Notes: generated from the sequence alone by a model not told the origin. A DNA stretch of 64,000 bases from Brucella sp. BE17 (GCF_039545455.1 NZ_CP154467.1:558001-622000); one strand, 5' to 3'; shown: positions 1-10,272, counted from the stretch's first letter. Program-made: numbers and translations.

Positions 1-44
1 ACGAAAATGTTCAGGCTATGTGGCCGAAAGGTTGCAAGAAATGC

Positions 45-121
45 GCGGGTGTAGCTCAGTTGGTTAGAGTGCCGGCCTGTCACGCCGGAGGTCGCGGGTT
101 CGAGCCCCGTCACTCGCGCCA
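45..121 (+). tRNA. tRNA-Asp (anticodon GTC)
   Basis: The sequence folds as a complete cloverleaf. The 7-bp acceptor stem pairs 45-51 with 111-117 (one G-T wobble), the D stem begins at 54, and the anticodon stem pairs 72-76 with 84-88. The loop carries GTC at 79-81, which reads Asp codons. The T arm contains the usual GGTTCGAGCC segment. The discriminator is G at 118, as expected for tRNA-Asp, and CCA is encoded at 119-121. It lies upstream of the nuo operon on the same strand. Confidence 0.97.
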
Positions 122-183
122 TTTTCTCTCAGAAACATTATAAGATGATTGAGATGGAAATGGCGCATCACGTCATTTGCCTT

Positions 184-279
184 TTAGCGAAAAAACTGTC
201 GCCATGACAGATACGCGATCGAGAGTACGATTGCTGCGATGACGACGAGGTCACCGCTCGCGAGCAGAGTGTTTGGCAT
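184..279 (-). CDS. 31-residue single-pass membrane peptide, function unknown
   Basis: I do not recognise a family. The frame runs from ATG at 279 to TAA at 184 on the minus strand. It is preceded by an ideal Shine-Dalgarno sequence (AAGGAGG, six bases before the ATG), which is the main reason to believe it. The peptide starts MPNTLLASGD, continues with a hydrophobic stretch of about 15 residues (LVVIAAIVLSIAYLS) and ends in a basic tail WRQFFR, as expected for a single-pass inner-membrane peptide with the positive end inside. Third codon positions are mostly G or C, like real genes around it. It points toward the 3' end of tRNA-Asp. A longer ORF overlapping it in another frame on the same strand has no comparable ribosome site. 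No obvious terminator or promoter was identified. Confidence 0.6.
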   Translation of the reverse strand: MPNTLLASGDLVVIAAIVLSIAYLSWRQFFR

Positions 280-859
280 GGATGACCTCCTTTCTTCCTG
301 TTCTTTCCCCTATGATAAGGTGTCCAAAGATCGGCTGAAGGCATGAATTGGCGCTGAACAGCGATGTGAAGCGATTCCATTTTCACGTTCTGGCGCCCGG
401 ACGACACGAATATTGCGTGGGAGAGACAGAAGGCTGATGATTCTTCCCGGAGGAGATCGTACGGGGCAGGGGTTATTTGTCGCGCCTGCAGTGTCTTTTT
501 CCGGCTCAGCTCTATCCTATCTATAAGAGTGTGTGATTCTTTGTTCTGTTGTCAGCGGGAATTCACAAAATTATGATCCTTTCGGTACTGGAAGGGGTTT
601 TGTTGGGTTATCGGGCCTGCTGCTGCATCTTGCGTTAAGCATCATGGCACGACTTGCCGGCATGATAATGCGGGAGGGGTTGCACTTGGGCGCGGGCTGC
701 TGTACCCGTCCGCTCGAAAAGCGCTTAGTTCGCACGGCATGCCTTTTGAAGCTGCTTGGGGCGACGGGGTTGCAACAGATGCAATGTGTCGCATGGTCGT
801 GGGCTTTAAAAAGTTTAAGACGGGCGGCGCAGCCTCGTATTCAAGCCGGATAAAGGACC
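280..859. other. gene-poor stretch and probable nuo leader
   Basis: About 580 bases lie between the small minus-strand ORF and nuoA. A GTG-started frame of 106 codons (533-853) covers its right part, but its composition is cysteine- and leucine-rich without family resemblance and its codon use is unlike nuoA, so I do not call it. The region presumably holds the nuo promoter and a long untranslated leader, but no -35/-10 pair stands out. Confidence 0.4.
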
Positions 860-1225
860 ATGAACGAGCTTTTAAGTTCCTATCTGCCGATCGTCATCTT
901 TCTCGGCATCGCTATGGTGATTGGTGTAGCCCTTCTGGTTGCGCCGTTTCTTGTCGCCTATAGACAGCCCGACCCCGAAAAGCTTTCTGCTTACGAGTGC
1001 GGGTTCAATGCCTTTGATGACGCTCGCATGAAATTCGACATTCGATTCTATCTCGTGTCGATTCTCTTCATTATCTTCGACCTTGAAGTCGCCTTCCTGT
1101 TTCCGTGGGCTGTGTCCTTCGGCCAGATCGGCTGGTTCGGCTTCTTGTCGATGATGCTTTTCCTTGGCGTGCTGACCATCGGCTTCATTTATGAATGGAA
1201 GAAGGGAGCGCTGGAATGGGATTGA
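860..1225 (+). CDS. nuoA: NADH-quinone oxidoreductase subunit A
   Basis: Membrane subunit of respiratory complex I, which couples NADH oxidation to proton pumping. The 121-residue protein has the family's usual length and three membrane helices (about residues 8-30, 62-85 and 90-112). It carries the conserved loop [12 protein letters not shown] and the segment [21 protein letters not shown], where the acidic residues contribute to the coupling region. ATG at 860 follows an AAAGGA ribosome site. It is the first gene of the fourteen-gene nuo operon and its 3' end overlaps nuoB by 10 bases, which implies translational coupling. Confidence 0.97.
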   Translation: MNELLSSYLPIVIFLGIAMVIGVALLVAPFLVAYRQPDPEKLSAYECGFNAFDDARMKFDIRFYLVSILFIIFDLEVAFLFPWAVSFGQIGWFGFLSMMLFLGVLTIGFIYEWKKGALEWD

Positions 1226-1791
1226 CCGGAAACACACTCGTGGCGCAGCAGCCCAAGGGTATTCTCGATCCGCGTACCGGCAGGCCTGTCGGTGAAGATG
1301 ATGCGTTCTTCAATGATTTGAATGGCGAGCTCTCGGACAAAGGGTTCATCGTAACCTCCGCTGACGCGCTGATCACATGGGCGCGCACCGGCTCGCTGAT
1401 GTGGATGACGTTTGGTCTGGCCTGCTGTGCTGTGGAAATGATGCATATTTCCATGCCGCGCTATGACGCCGAACGTTTCGGCATTGCGCCGCGCGCCTCA
1501 CCGCGCCAGTCGGACGTGATGATTGTCGCAGGCACGTTGACCAACAAGATGGCTCCCGCTTTGCGCAAGGTCTACGACCAGATGCCAGAGCCGCGTTATG
1601 TGATCTCGATGGGATCGTGTGCCAATGGTGGCGGCTATTACCACTACTCCTATTCTGTGGTGCGTGGTTGTGACCGTGTGGTGCCCGTCGACATTTACGT
1701 GCCGGGCTGCCCGCCGACTGCGGAAGCCCTGTTATATGGTATTCTTCTTTTGCAAAAGAAGATCCGGCGTACAGGTACGATCGAGCGTTGA
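1216..1791 (+). CDS. nuoB: NADH-quinone oxidoreductase subunit B
   Basis: Peripheral-arm subunit that holds cluster N2, the last iron-sulphur cluster before quinone. The [4Fe-4S] ligands are visible in the adjacent cysteines of [10 protein letters not shown], in GSCANGG and in [11 protein letters not shown] chose ATG at 1216 (MGLTGN; 191 residues) rather than the in-frame ATG at 1195 because GGAGCG precedes it and known alphaproteobacterial NuoB proteins begin this way. The gene overlaps the end of nuoA; a 114-base spacer follows before nuoC. Confidence 0.96.
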   Translation: MGLTGNTLVAQQPKGILDPRTGRPVGEDDAFFNDLNGELSDKGFIVTSADALITWARTGSLMWMTFGLACCAVEMMHISMPRYDAERFGIAPRASPRQSDVMIVAGTLTNKMAPALRKVYDQMPEPRYVISMGSCANGGGYYHYSYSVVRGCDRVVPVDIYVPGCPPTAEALLYGILLLQKKIRRTGTIER

Positions 1792-1905
1792 TCCGGCTTT
1801 GCGCTCTATGCGCAATGTCCGATTTTCTTGGGTTCTGCTATGATCCGGTCGTGACTCCCAAGCACGATCAGGGACAGCATGAGTTCTGAAGAAGGAAGTT
1901 AGAAA

Positions 1906-2514
1906 ATGAGCGAAGAAGCTCTCGGTGAACTTTCCGGCTATATCCGGGAACGCCTCGGCGATGCAATTGAGGAAGCGAAGCTTGCCTATGGCGAGCTGAC
2001 GCTTTGCGTTCCTGTGGGTAGCATTCTCAATGTTCTGACTTTCCTGCGTGACGATGTGCAGTGCCAGTTCATCAATCTCACGGATATTTCCGGTGTGGAT
2101 TATCCGCAGCGCGCCGAGCGTTTCGATGTGGTTTATCAGTTGATGTCACCGCGCCAGAACCTGCGCATTCGCCTCAAGGTCAAGGCTGATGAGGACACGC
2201 TGGTGCCGTCTGCCGTCACCGTCTTCATCGGCGCTGAATGGTTTGAGCGCGAAATCTACGACATGTATGGCGTGCTGTTCTCCGGTCATCCCGATCTGCG
2301 CCGCATTCTGACCGATTACGGTTTTGAAGGCCATCCGCTACGCAAGGATTTCCCAATGACGGGCTTTGTGGAGGTTCGATACAGCGACGAGCTGAAGCGG
2401 GTTGTCTATGAGCCGGTGCAATTGCGCCAGGAATTCCGCAATTTCGATTTTCTCTCACCATGGGAAGGGACGGATTACGTTCTGCCCGGTGATGAAAAAG
2501 CCAAAACGAACTGA
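1906..2514 (+). CDS. nuoC: NADH-quinone oxidoreductase subunit C
   Basis: The 30-kDa subunit of the complex I peripheral arm. It has 202 residues, the usual length for the separate (not NuoCD-fused) form. The signature segment [20 protein letters not shown] and the following [14 protein letters not shown] are clear. A GGAAG ribosome site precedes the ATG. nuoD starts 17 bases after the stop codon, consistent with the operon. Confidence 0.96.
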   Translation: MSEEALGELSGYIRERLGDAIEEAKLAYGELTLCVPVGSILNVLTFLRDDVQCQFINLTDISGVDYPQRAERFDVVYQLMSPRQNLRIRLKVKADEDTLVPSAVTVFIGAEWFEREIYDMYGVLFSGHPDLRRILTDYGFEGHPLRKDFPMTGFVEVRYSDELKRVVYEPVQLRQEFRNFDFLSPWEGTDYVLPGDEKAKTN

Positions 2515-2531
2515 GCGACAGGAAGCTGAAT

Positions 2532-3725
2532 ATGGCCGAAACTCAGGTCCGTAATTTCAATATCAACTTTGGTCCGCAGCATCCTGCAGCCCACGGCGTG
2601 TTGCGTCTGGTGCTCGAGCTTGACGGCGAAGTGGTCGAGCGCGTCGATCCACATATTGGTCTTCTGCATCGCGGCACCGAAAAGCTGATGGAAGCCAAGA
2701 CCTATCTGCAGGCTGTGCCTTATCTCGATCGCCTCGATTACGTGGCGCCGATGAATCAGGAACACGCCTATGCGCTGGCCGTTGAACGCCTGCTGGGCAT
2801 CGATGTGCCAAAGCGCGGTCAGGTCATCCGTGTGCTGTTTTCAGAAATCGGCCGTATTTTGAACCATATCCTGAACGTGACCACGCAGGCCATGGACGTG
2901 GGTGCGCTGACACCGCCGCTCTGGGGATTTGAGGAACGCGAAAAGCTGATGGTGTTCTACGAACGCGCTTGTGGCGCACGTATGCACGCAGCCTATTTCC
3001 GTCCGGGTGGCGTGCACCAGGATCTGCCAGATCAGTTGATTGAAGATATTGGCAAATGGATTGATCCGTTTCTTTCCACTACCCTGACAAACCTCAACAA
3101 TCTGATCACGCCGAACCGTATTTTCAAGCAGCGCAACGTCGATATCGGTGTGGTCAAGCTTGAAGATGCATGGGCATGGGGCTTTTCGGGCGTCATGGTG
3201 CGCGGTTCGGGTGCTGCATGGGATTTGCGCAAGTCGCAGCCCTATGAATGCTATAATGAGATGGAATTCGATATTCCCATCGGCAAGAATGGCGACTGCT
3301 ATGATCGCTACCTGATCCGCATGGAAGAAATGCGCCAGTCGGCGAAGATCATGCGCCAGTGCGTCGATCTGCTGCTCGGCAAGGAGCGCGTTGGCCCTGT
3401 ATCCAACATGGACAACAAGATCGTGCCGCCCAAGCGCGGCGAGATGAAGCGCTCGATGGAAGCGCTCATTCATCACTTCAAGCTTTACACGGAAGGCTAC
3501 CACGTGCCTGCCGGTGAAGTTTACGCGGCAGTCGAAGCGCCCAAGGGCGAGTTTGGTGTCTTCCTGGTTTCGGACGGCTCCAACAAGCCTTATCGCTGCA
3601 AGCTCCGTGCCCCGGGCTTTGCCCATCTTCAAGCCATGGATTTCCTGTGCCGCGGCCATATGCTGGCTGACGTGTCGGCAATTCTTGGCTCGCTCGATAT
3701 CGTGTTTGGTGAGGTTGACCGCTGA
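2532..3725 (+). CDS. nuoD: NADH-quinone oxidoreductase subunit D
   Basis: The 49-kDa subunit, related to the large subunit of NiFe hydrogenases, which forms the quinone-binding site with NuoB. At 397 residues it is full length. Conserved blocks include [11 protein letters not shown] near the N-terminus (the His-bearing loop that faces quinone), HRGTEKL, and [19 protein letters not shown] near the C-terminus. The stop codon overlaps the nuoE start in a TGATG arrangement. Confidence 0.97.
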   Translation: MAETQVRNFNINFGPQHPAAHGVLRLVLELDGEVVERVDPHIGLLHRGTEKLMEAKTYLQAVPYLDRLDYVAPMNQEHAYALAVERLLGIDVPKRGQVIRVLFSEIGRILNHILNVTTQAMDVGALTPPLWGFEEREKLMVFYERACGARMHAAYFRPGGVHQDLPDQLIEDIGKWIDPFLSTTLTNLNNLITPNRIFKQRNVDIGVVKLEDAWAWGFSGVMVRGSGAAWDLRKSQPYECYNEMEFDIPIGKNGDCYDRYLIRMEEMRQSAKIMRQCVDLLLGKERVGPVSNMDNKIVPPKRGEMKRSMEALIHHFKLYTEGYHVPAGEVYAAVEAPKGEFGVFLVSDGSNKPYRCKLRAPGFAHLQAMDFLCRGHMLADVSAILGSLDIVFGEVDR

Positions 3726-4858
3726 TGTCCGTTCGCCGTCTCGCAGAAGATAATGTCCAGCCAGCCGCTTTCGCATTCAATGCGGACAATCAGGCGTGGG
3801 CGCAGAAGACGATTGCAAAATATCCCGATGGCCGCCAGCAGTCGGCTGTCATTCCATTGCTCATGCGCGCGCAGGAGCAGGATGGCTGGGTCACGAAAGC
3901 CGCTATCGAACACGTCTCAAATATGCTCGACATGCCGCTGATCCGCGTTCTGGAAGTTGCAACTTTCTATACACAGTTTCAGTTGAAGCCCGTGGGAACC
4001 CGCGCCCATATTCAGGTTTGCGGCACCACGCCCTGCATGTTGCGTGGCTCCGAAGCGCTGATGGATGTCTGCCGTCACAAGATCCACCACGACCCCTTCG
4101 AGCTCAATGCCGATGGTACGCTTTCGTGGGAAGAAGTCGAATGTCAGGGCGCTTGCGTCAACGCGCCGATGGTCATGATCCTCAAGGACACCTATGAAGA
4201 CCTCACGCCGGAGCGGCTTGAGGAGATCATTGACGCTTTCGAGGCTGGAAAAGGCGATACCGTCAAGCCCGGTCCGCAGAATAGCCGCGTAACGTCTGAA
4301 CCAATCAGCGGTCTGACCGCTTTGACCGAAGACCTCGATTACAAAAAAATCGGGATCGAAACCCGCAAGGCATCCGACGAAGCTACCGCCAAAGCCAAGG
4401 CGGAAGCCGAGGCCAAGGCGAAAGCAGAGGCTGAAACCGTTGCACCGTCGAATGCGGCAAAGCCCGTGACGAATGCGCCGGAAACGGCCAAGGCGCTCAA
4501 CACGCCGTCGCTGGTCAAAGTGTCGAATGCTACTGAGAAGGCTGCTTCGGTCGAGGCAACAAAGGAATTGACGCTCGACGACAAGAACCGTCCGCTGGCA
4601 ATGGAACGCCCTGACGCTCCCGACGATCTCAAGCTGATCTCCGGTGTGGGGCCCAAAAACGAAACCATGTTGCATGAACTGGGTATCTTTACCTTCAAAC
4701 AGGTTGCCGCATGGAAAAAGGCCGAGCGGGAATGGGTTGACGGCTACTTGAGTTTCCACGGTCGCATCGAACGTGAAGACTGGGTGAAGCAGGCCAAGGC
4801 TTTGGCCAAGGGTGGTGTTGCGGAATATATCAAGGTATTCGGAAAGGAGCCGAGATAA
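3725..4858 (+). CDS. nuoE: NADH-quinone oxidoreductase subunit E with C-terminal extension
   Basis: The 24-kDa subunit that carries the off-path [2Fe-2S] cluster of the NADH-oxidising module. Cluster ligands are the cysteines of CGTTPC and CQGAC. Only about the first 200 residues correspond to standard NuoE; the protein is 377 long. The extra part has a Lys/Glu/Ala-rich linker (about 218-245, repeated AKAEAEAK-type units), a low-complexity region, then a compact domain from about residue 300 (LISGVGPKNETMLHELGI, then GRIEREDWVKQAKALA) that looks like a helix-hairpin-helix fold. Long NuoE forms are typical of Rhizobiales; the role of the tail is unknown. It starts on the nuoD stop codon (TGATG) and ends on the next gene's start (TAATG). 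Confidence 0.95.
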   Translation: MSVRRLAEDNVQPAAFAFNADNQAWAQKTIAKYPDGRQQSAVIPLLMRAQEQDGWVTKAAIEHVSNMLDMPLIRVLEVATFYTQFQLKPVGTRAHIQVCGTTPCMLRGSEALMDVCRHKIHHDPFELNADGTLSWEEVECQGACVNAPMVMILKDTYEDLTPERLEEIIDAFEAGKGDTVKPGPQNSRVTSEPISGLTALTEDLDYKKIGIETRKASDEATAKAKAEAEAKAKAEAETVAPSNAAKPVTNAPETAKALNTPSLVKVSNATEKAASVEATKELTLDDKNRPLAMERPDAPDDLKLISGVGPKNETMLHELGIFTFKQVAAWKKAEREWVDGYLSFHGRIEREDWVKQAKALAKGGVAEYIKVFGKEPR

Positions 4859-5148
4859 TGAGTGCGCAAGCAACATTGCACATTATCTGGCTTCCGATGC
4901 TGGTGCGCCTGCTTGCTCTTGTCTTTGCGATAGCGAGTGTGGTCGGCGTGATTGCCTTTTTTGCTTTCGAGAGCCTTTATCCCTACCGCTGGCATTTGAT
5001 GGTCGGTGGTGCACTCGGTTCAGGCATTTTTGGATGGATTGGTGATCGTATTTCGCCGACCCGCGAAATAATTGCCAAGGTCAGGGACGAACTTAATCGT
5101 GACGGAACTTTGAGCGCGGACCGTGAGGAGCAGAACAATGCTGGCTGA
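4858..5148 (+). CDS. small two-helix membrane protein within the nuo operon
   Basis: A 96-residue protein of unknown function inserted between nuoE and nuoF. Its ATG shares bases with the nuoE stop codon (TAATG), and its end overlaps the nuoF start by 11 bases, so it is clearly co-translated with complex I genes. Two hydrophobic segments (about residues 8-38 and 44-62) are followed by a charged C-terminal tail ([15 protein letters not shown] and onward), probably cytoplasmic. It is not one of the fourteen core Nuo subunits. It could be an accessory subunit or assembly factor of alphaproteobacterial complex I, but this is inference from position only. Confidence 0.85.
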   Translation: MSAQATLHIIWLPMLVRLLALVFAIASVVGVIAFFAFESLYPYRWHLMVGGALGSGIFGWIGDRISPTREIIAKVRDELNRDGTLSADREEQNNAG

Positions 5149-6445
5149 CAAGGATCGCATCTTCACCAATATTTACGGCTTTAAGGATCGCTCCTTGAAG
5201 GGCGCGATGTCGCGTGGTCATTGGGATAATACCAAGGGCTTTATCGACAAGGGCCGTGATTGGATCATCGAGGAAATGAAGGCATCAGGCTTGCGCGGTC
5301 GTGGTGGCGCTGGCTTTCCGACCGGCCTAAAGTGGTCGTTCATGCCCAAGCAGAGCGATGGACGACCGCATTACCTCGTCGTCAATGCCGACGAATCTGA
5401 GCCCGGTACGTGCAAAGACCGTGACATCCTGCGCCACGATCCACATACGCTGATCGAAGGCTGCGTTATTGCTGGTTGTGCCATGGGCGCAAACACCGCT
5501 TATATTTACCTGCGCGGTGAATTCATTCGTGAGTATGAAGCGCTACAGGCGGCCATCGACGAATGCTACGATGCAGGACTCTTGGGCAAAGACAACAAGT
5601 GCGGCTGGGATATGGAGATTTATCTCCATCATGGCGCTGGCGCTTATATCTGCGGCGAGGAAACGGCCCTTCTCGAAAGCCTTGAAGGAAAGAAGGGGCA
5701 GCCGCGCCTGAAGCCACCATTCCCGGCCAATGTGGGTCTTTACGGTTGCCCGACCACGGTCAACAATGTCGAATCCATTTCGGTTGCGCCGACTATTCTG
5801 CGTCGCGGCGGGGCTTGGTTCTCCTCTATCGGTCGTCCGAACAATGTTGGCACAAAACTGTTCCAGATTTCCGGGCATGTGAACACGCCCACCACCGTGG
5901 AAGAGGGACTTGGCATCTCCTTCCGGGAGTTGATCGAGAAGCATGCAGGCGGTATTCGTGGCGGATGGGACAATCTGCTGGCCGTCATTCCGGGCGGAGC
6001 ATCCTGCCCGGTCATCAAGGCCGAGGACATGATGGATGCCATCATGGATTTCGACGGCATGCGTGAGAAGAAGTCATCTTTCGGCACCGGCGGTCTGATC
6101 GTCATGGACAAGTCCACTGACATCATCAAGGCGATTGCGCGTCTGTCGGCTTTCTTCAAGCATGAAAGCTGCGGCCAGTGCACGCCATGCCGTGAAGGCA
6201 CGGGCTGGATGTGGCGCGTGATGGAACGCATGGTCAAGGGAAACGCGCAAAAGCGTGAGATTGATATGCTGTTCGACGTGACCAAGCAGATTGAAGGTCA
6301 CACGATCTGCGCGCTTGGCGACGCGGCTGCATGGCCGGTTCAGGGCCTCATTCGCAATTTCCGTCCGGAAATCGAAAAGCGTATCGACGATTACACACGC
6401 AATGCCGTTCAAAGCCGCAATATCCGTCTGGAAGCAGCGGAATAG
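5138..6445 (+). CDS. nuoF: NADH-quinone oxidoreductase subunit F (NADH-binding)
   Basis: The 51-kDa subunit that binds NADH and FMN and passes electrons to cluster N3. Visible motifs: the glycine-rich [16 protein letters not shown] (NADH/FMN site), [32 protein letters not shown], and the N3 ligands [11 protein letters not shown] with a fourth cysteine in HTICALGD. I start it at ATG 5138 (MLADKDR, 435 residues), which follows GAGGAG, rather than an in-frame ATG 15 bases upstream. The start lies inside the end of the preceding small membrane gene. An 88-base spacer containing a GCCCC/GGGGC hairpin (6463-6482) separates it from nuoG. Confidence 0.96.
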   Translation: MLADKDRIFTNIYGFKDRSLKGAMSRGHWDNTKGFIDKGRDWIIEEMKASGLRGRGGAGFPTGLKWSFMPKQSDGRPHYLVVNADESEPGTCKDRDILRHDPHTLIEGCVIAGCAMGANTAYIYLRGEFIREYEALQAAIDECYDAGLLGKDNKCGWDMEIYLHHGAGAYICGEETALLESLEGKKGQPRLKPPFPANVGLYGCPTTVNNVESISVAPTILRRGGAWFSSIGRPNNVGTKLFQISGHVNTPTTVEEGLGISFRELIEKHAGGIRGGWDNLLAVIPGGASCPVIKAEDMMDAIMDFDGMREKKSSFGTGGLIVMDKSTDIIKAIARLSAFFKHESCGQCTPCREGTGWMWRVMERMVKGNAQKREIDMLFDVTKQIEGHTICALGDAAAWPVQGLIRNFRPEIEKRIDDYTRNAVQSRNIRLEAAE

Positions 6446-6533
6446 GTTTAGGGCAATGCGTATGCCCCCGTGAAAAGGGGCTACAAGAGTTTGATCTGGA
6501 AGGTGCGGCAGGAGCCGCAGGTTTGGATAAGCG

Positions 6534-8618
6534 ATGGCAAATATCAAGGTTGACGGCACAGAGATCGAGGTTCCCGATCACTATACGCTCCTTCAGGCTG
6601 CCGAAGCCGCGGGGGCTGAAGTCCCGCGTTTCTGTTTCCACGAACGGCTTTCCATCGCTGGAAACTGTCGCATGTGTCTGGTTGAAGTGAAGGGCGGACC
6701 GCCCAAGCCCGCAGCGTCCTGCGCTATGGGCGTGCGCGATCTGCGTCCGGGACCCAACGGCGAAGCCCCTGAAATCTTCACCAACACGCCGATGGTCAAG
6801 AAGGCCCGCGAAGGCGTGATGGAATTCCTGCTCATCAACCACCCGCTTGATTGCCCGATCTGCGATCAGGGCGGCGAGTGTGATCTTCAGGATCAGGCTA
6901 TGGCTTTCGGCACCGATGGTTCGCGCTATCGAGAGAACAAGCGTGCGGTCGAAAACAAATATATCGGTCCGCTCGTCAAGACGGTGATGACGCGCTGCAT
7001 CCACTGCACGCGCTGCGTCCGCTTCACGACCGAAGTGGCAGGTATTTCGGAACTGGGCCTCATTGGTCGCGGTGAAGATGCCGAAATCACCACCTATCTC
7101 GAACGCGCCATGACGTCGGAATTGCAGGGCAATGTGATCGACCTTTGCCCGGTAGGTGCGCTGACCTCGCGTCCTTATGCATTTCAGGCGCGTCCGTGGG
7201 AATTGACCAAGACCGAAACCATCGACGTGATGGATGCGGTCGGCTCCAATATCCGCGTCGATACGCGTGGCCGCGAAGTCATGCGCGTCATGCCGCGCGT
7301 TAATGAAGCGGTCAACGAGGAATGGATTTCCGACAAGACCCGCTTCATCTGGGATGGTCTGCGCACGCAGCGTCTGGATCGTCCTTATGTGCGTAAAGAT
7401 GGCCGTCTGGTTGCCGTCAACTGGCCGGAAGCTTTCGCTGCCATTGGCGCGAAGGTGGCTGCGAGCTCTGCTGACAAGATTGGTGCGGTTGCAGGCGATC
7501 TGGCCTCAGTCGAGGAAATCTATGCGCTCAAAGGTCTGATGACGTCGCTGGGAAGCACCAGCATTGATGCGCGTCAGGACGGGGCAGCCCTCGATCCGGC
7601 ACTTGGTCGTTCAAGCTATCTCTTTAACACGACCATTGAAGGCATTGAAAGTGCTGATGCTTTGCTCATCATCGGCTCCAATCCTCGCGTTGAAGCAGCC
7701 GTGCTCAATGCCCGTATCCGCAAGCGTCAGCGTTCGGGTCCGTTCCCAGTTGCTCTCATCGGCGAGCAGGCTGAACTGCGTTACAACTATCAGTATCTCG
7801 GTGCTGGCGGCGACACGCTTGTCAATCTCGCTTCCGGCAAGGATGCGTTCCGCGATGTGCTGGCCAAGGCCGAACGTCCGCTGATCATTGTCGGTCAGGG
7901 CGCGATTGCCGGTGAAAACGGTTCGGCTGTTCTGGCCGCTGCCGCAAAGCTTGCTGAGGACGTGGGCGCTATCACCGAAGGCTGGAACGGTTTTTCGGTG
8001 CTGCATACGGCCGCCTCGCGCGTCGGTGCTCTCGATCTCGGTTTCGTACCGGGTGAGGGTGGTCTTAAAGCGCAAGATATGCTGGGCAATCTCGATGTCG
8101 TGTTCCTGCTTGGCGCAGACGAACTCGACATGACCAAAAAGGGTTCGAGCTTCGTTGTCTATATCGGCACGCATGGCGATGCCGGTGCACATGCCGCAGA
8201 TGTGATTTTGCCCGGTGCCGCCTATACCGAGAAATCGGGCACCTGGGTTAACACCGAAGGCCGCGTGCAGATGGGCAACCGCGCTGGTTTTGCGCCGGGC
8301 GAGGCCAAGGAAGACTGGGCGATCCTGCGTGCGCTTTCCGACACGCTGGGCAAGCGCCTGCCGTTTGATTCACTCTCGCAGCTTCGTGCAAAGCTCTATG
8401 CGGATTACCCGCATATGATGGCAATTGACGCAATTGCACCTGCGGACGCAAGCGAGATCGTAACGCTTGCTGGCAAGGCATCAAAACTTTCTGGAGGTGC
8501 TACTTTTGTGTCTCCGGTCAAGGACTTCTATCTGACGAACGCAATCGCGCGCGCTTCCGCAGTGATGGCCGAATGTTCGGCTCTCGCAGCTGGTCATTTC
8601 AGCCAGGCAGCGGAATAG
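6534..8618 (+). CDS. nuoG: NADH-quinone oxidoreductase subunit G
   Basis: The 75-kDa subunit, a chain of iron-sulphur clusters linking NuoF to NuoI. The N-terminal ferredoxin domain has the CRMC motif; then [16 protein letters not shown] and [10 protein letters not shown] supply further cluster ligands. Residues from about 220 onward form the molybdopterin-oxidoreductase-like domain, which does not bind the cofactor in complex I. The length of 694 residues is normal for the alphaproteobacterial and mitochondrial type. nuoH follows after 17 bases. Confidence 0.96.
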   Translation: MANIKVDGTEIEVPDHYTLLQAAEAAGAEVPRFCFHERLSIAGNCRMCLVEVKGGPPKPAASCAMGVRDLRPGPNGEAPEIFTNTPMVKKAREGVMEFLLINHPLDCPICDQGGECDLQDQAMAFGTDGSRYRENKRAVENKYIGPLVKTVMTRCIHCTRCVRFTTEVAGISELGLIGRGEDAEITTYLERAMTSELQGNVIDLCPVGALTSRPYAFQARPWELTKTETIDVMDAVGSNIRVDTRGREVMRVMPRVNEAVNEEWISDKTRFIWDGLRTQRLDRPYVRKDGRLVAVNWPEAFAAIGAKVAASSADKIGAVAGDLASVEEIYALKGLMTSLGSTSIDARQDGAALDPALGRSSYLFNTTIEGIESADALLIIGSNPRVEAAVLNARIRKRQRSGPFPVALIGEQAELRYNYQYLGAGGDTLVNLASGKDAFRDVLAKAERPLIIVGQGAIAGENGSAVLAAAAKLAEDVGAITEGWNGFSVLHTAASRVGALDLGFVPGEGGLKAQDMLGNLDVVFLLGADELDMTKKGSSFVVYIGTHGDAGAHAADVILPGAAYTEKSGTWVNTEGRVQMGNRAGFAPGEAKEDWAILRALSDTLGKRLPFDSLSQLRAKLYADYPHMMAIDAIAPADASEIVTLAGKASKLSGGATFVSPVKDFYLTNAIARASAVMAECSALAAGHFSQAAE

Positions 8619-8635
8619 GCGAGGAAACGAGAATA

Positions 8636-9679
8636 ATGGACGGTATTTTTGCAACCTACGTGCTGCCCGCGCTGATCATCGCGCTGAAGTCGGTCGTTCT
8701 GCTCGTCGTTCTGCTGATCGTCGTGGCTTACCTGCTTTATGCGGATCGCAAGATCTGGGCGGCAGTGCAGCTTCGTCGCGGCCCGAACGTGGTCGGCCCA
8801 TGGGGTCTGTTTCAGGCTTTCGCCGACCTGCTGAAGTTTGTCTTCAAGGAGCCGATCATTCCGTCGGGTGCCAACAAGGGCGTGTTCCTGCTGGCTCCCT
8901 TCATTTCGGCTGTTCTGGCCATGGCGACATGGGCAGTCATTCCGGTCAATGAAGGCTGGGCGGTCGCTAATATCAATGTTGGCATTCTCTATATTTTCGC
9001 CATTTCTTCGCTCGAAGTTTACGGCGTGATCATGGGGGGCTGGGCGTCGAACTCGAAATATCCGTTTTTGGGCGCATTGCGCTCTGCGGCGCAGATGGTG
9101 TCTTACGAAGTCTCCATCGGTTTCGTGATCGTGACCGTGCTGCTCACCGTCGGCTCGCTTAACCTCACCGACATCGTGCTGTCGCAGAATACGGGTCTTG
9201 GCACTTCGCTGGGCTTGCCTGCATCGTTCCTCGACTGGAACTGGCTGGTGCTGTTCCCGATGTTCGTGGTGTTCTTCATTTCGGCTCTCGCCGAAACCAA
9301 TCGCCCGCCTTTCGATCTTGTGGAAGCGGAATCGGAACTCGTAGCCGGTCATATGATCGAATATTCGTCCACGCCGTTCCTTCTGTTCTTCCTTGGCGAA
9401 TATGTGGCCATCACGCTGATGTGTGCGCTGATGACCACGCTGTTCCTCGGCGGCTGGCTGCCTCCGGTTGATGTATGGTTCCTCAATTGGGTGCCCGGCA
9501 TCATCTGGTTCATGCTAAAGCTTTGCTTCTGCTTCTTCCTGTTTGCAATGGTGAAGGCTTTCGTTCCGCGCTACCGCTATGATCAGCTGATGCGTCTTGG
9601 CTGGAAAGTATTCCTGCCGATCTCGCTCGCCATGGTGGTGCTGACCGCAACCGTCATCAAAGTCTTTGATCTGGTGTAA
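8636..9679 (+). CDS. nuoH: NADH-quinone oxidoreductase subunit H
   Basis: Membrane subunit that joins the proton-pumping arm to the peripheral arm and lines the quinone cavity. The 347-residue protein has about eight hydrophobic segments. Conserved stretches include [18 protein letters not shown] and [20 protein letters not shown] with the family's essential acidic residues. ATG 8636 follows GAGGAAAC; the upstream in-frame ATG at 8573 would overlap nuoG by 46 bases and adds residues not typical of the family. Confidence 0.96.
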   Translation: MDGIFATYVLPALIIALKSVVLLVVLLIVVAYLLYADRKIWAAVQLRRGPNVVGPWGLFQAFADLLKFVFKEPIIPSGANKGVFLLAPFISAVLAMATWAVIPVNEGWAVANINVGILYIFAISSLEVYGVIMGGWASNSKYPFLGALRSAAQMVSYEVSIGFVIVTVLLTVGSLNLTDIVLSQNTGLGTSLGLPASFLDWNWLVLFPMFVVFFISALAETNRPPFDLVEAESELVAGHMIEYSSTPFLLFFLGEYVAITLMCALMTTLFLGGWLPPVDVWFLNWVPGIIWFMLKLCFCFFLFAMVKAFVPRYRYDQLMRLGWKVFLPISLAMVVLTATVIKVFDLV

Positions 9680-9690
9680 GGAGAAATAAA

Positions 9691-10182
9691 ATGGCTTCCT
9701 TAGCTCAGGCCGCAAAATCGCTCCTTCTCAAGGAATTCGTCGGAGCCTTCTTCCTCTCCATGCGTCAGTTCTTTGCGCCCAAGGCGACATTGAACTATCC
9801 GCATGAAAAGGGTCCGATTTCGCCGCGCTTTCGTGGTGAACACGCTCTGCGTCGTTATCCCAATGGCGAAGAACGCTGCATAGCCTGCAAGCTCTGCGAG
9901 GCAATCTGCCCCGCGCAGGCCATCACGATCGAGGCCGGTCCGCGCCGCAATGACGGCACGCGCCGCACGGTGCGTTACGATATCGATATGGTAAAGTGCA
10001 TTTATTGCGGTTTCTGTCAGGAAGCCTGTCCGGTGGATGCCATTGTGGAAGGTCCGAATTTTGAATTCGCGACTGAAACCCGCGAAGAGCTTTACTACGA
10101 CAAGGACAAGCTTCTCGCCAATGGCGACCGCTGGGAACGCGAAATCGCGCGTAATATCGCGATGGATGCGCCTTATCGCTGA
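9691..10182 (+). CDS. nuoI: NADH-quinone oxidoreductase subunit I
   Basis: The 23-kDa, TYKY-like subunit with two [4Fe-4S] clusters (N6a and N6b). Cysteines 63, 66, 69 and 73 ([11 protein letters not shown]) and 103, 106, 109 and 113 ([11 protein letters not shown]) form two classical ferredoxin motifs. At 163 residues it is full length. A GGAG ribosome site precedes the ATG. Right after the stop codon there is an 8-bp hairpin and then a 90-base gap before nuoJ. Confidence 0.97.
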   Translation: MASLAQAAKSLLLKEFVGAFFLSMRQFFAPKATLNYPHEKGPISPRFRGEHALRRYPNGEERCIACKLCEAICPAQAITIEAGPRRNDGTRRTVRYDIDMVKCIYCGFCQEACPVDAIVEGPNFEFATETREELYYDKDKLLANGDRWEREIARNIAMDAPYR

Positions 10183-10202
10183 CCGGATATCGTTTATCCG
10201 GT
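10182..10202 (+). other. intra-operon mRNA hairpin between nuoI and nuoJ
   Basis: ACCGGATA (10182-10189) pairs perfectly with TATCCGGT (10195-10202) across a 5-base loop, starting on the last base of the nuoI stop codon. There is no T-run after it, so it is not a typical terminator. It could stabilise the upstream mRNA segment or serve as a processing site; this is inference from position. Confidence 0.5.
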
Positions 10203-10272
10203 GACTGAACGAAGTTTATAAAGCGGGCAGGGCAATAGGGCCTTGCTCACGGAAAGGTGTTGGGGGAACCCC

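Noticed and set aside
168..407. 79-codon minus-strand frame overlapping the 31-codon ORF
   Set aside because: Composition is Ser/Arg/His-rich as in out-of-frame shadows; the strong Shine-Dalgarno at 283-289 fits the shorter ORF in another frame.
533..853. GTG-started frame of 106 codons ending just before nuoA
   Set aside because: Cys/Leu/Arg-rich composition with no family resemblance, no good ribosome site, and codon use unlike nearby genes; more likely untranslated nuo leader.
872..1237. Long antisense frames opposite core genes (also 2841-3776, 11795-13222, 15113-16222, 25303-26682, 53816-55087)
   Set aside because: All lie opposite well-recognised genes, are His/Arg/Asp-rich as expected of reverse-strand shadows in GC-rich coding DNA, and have no ribosome sites.
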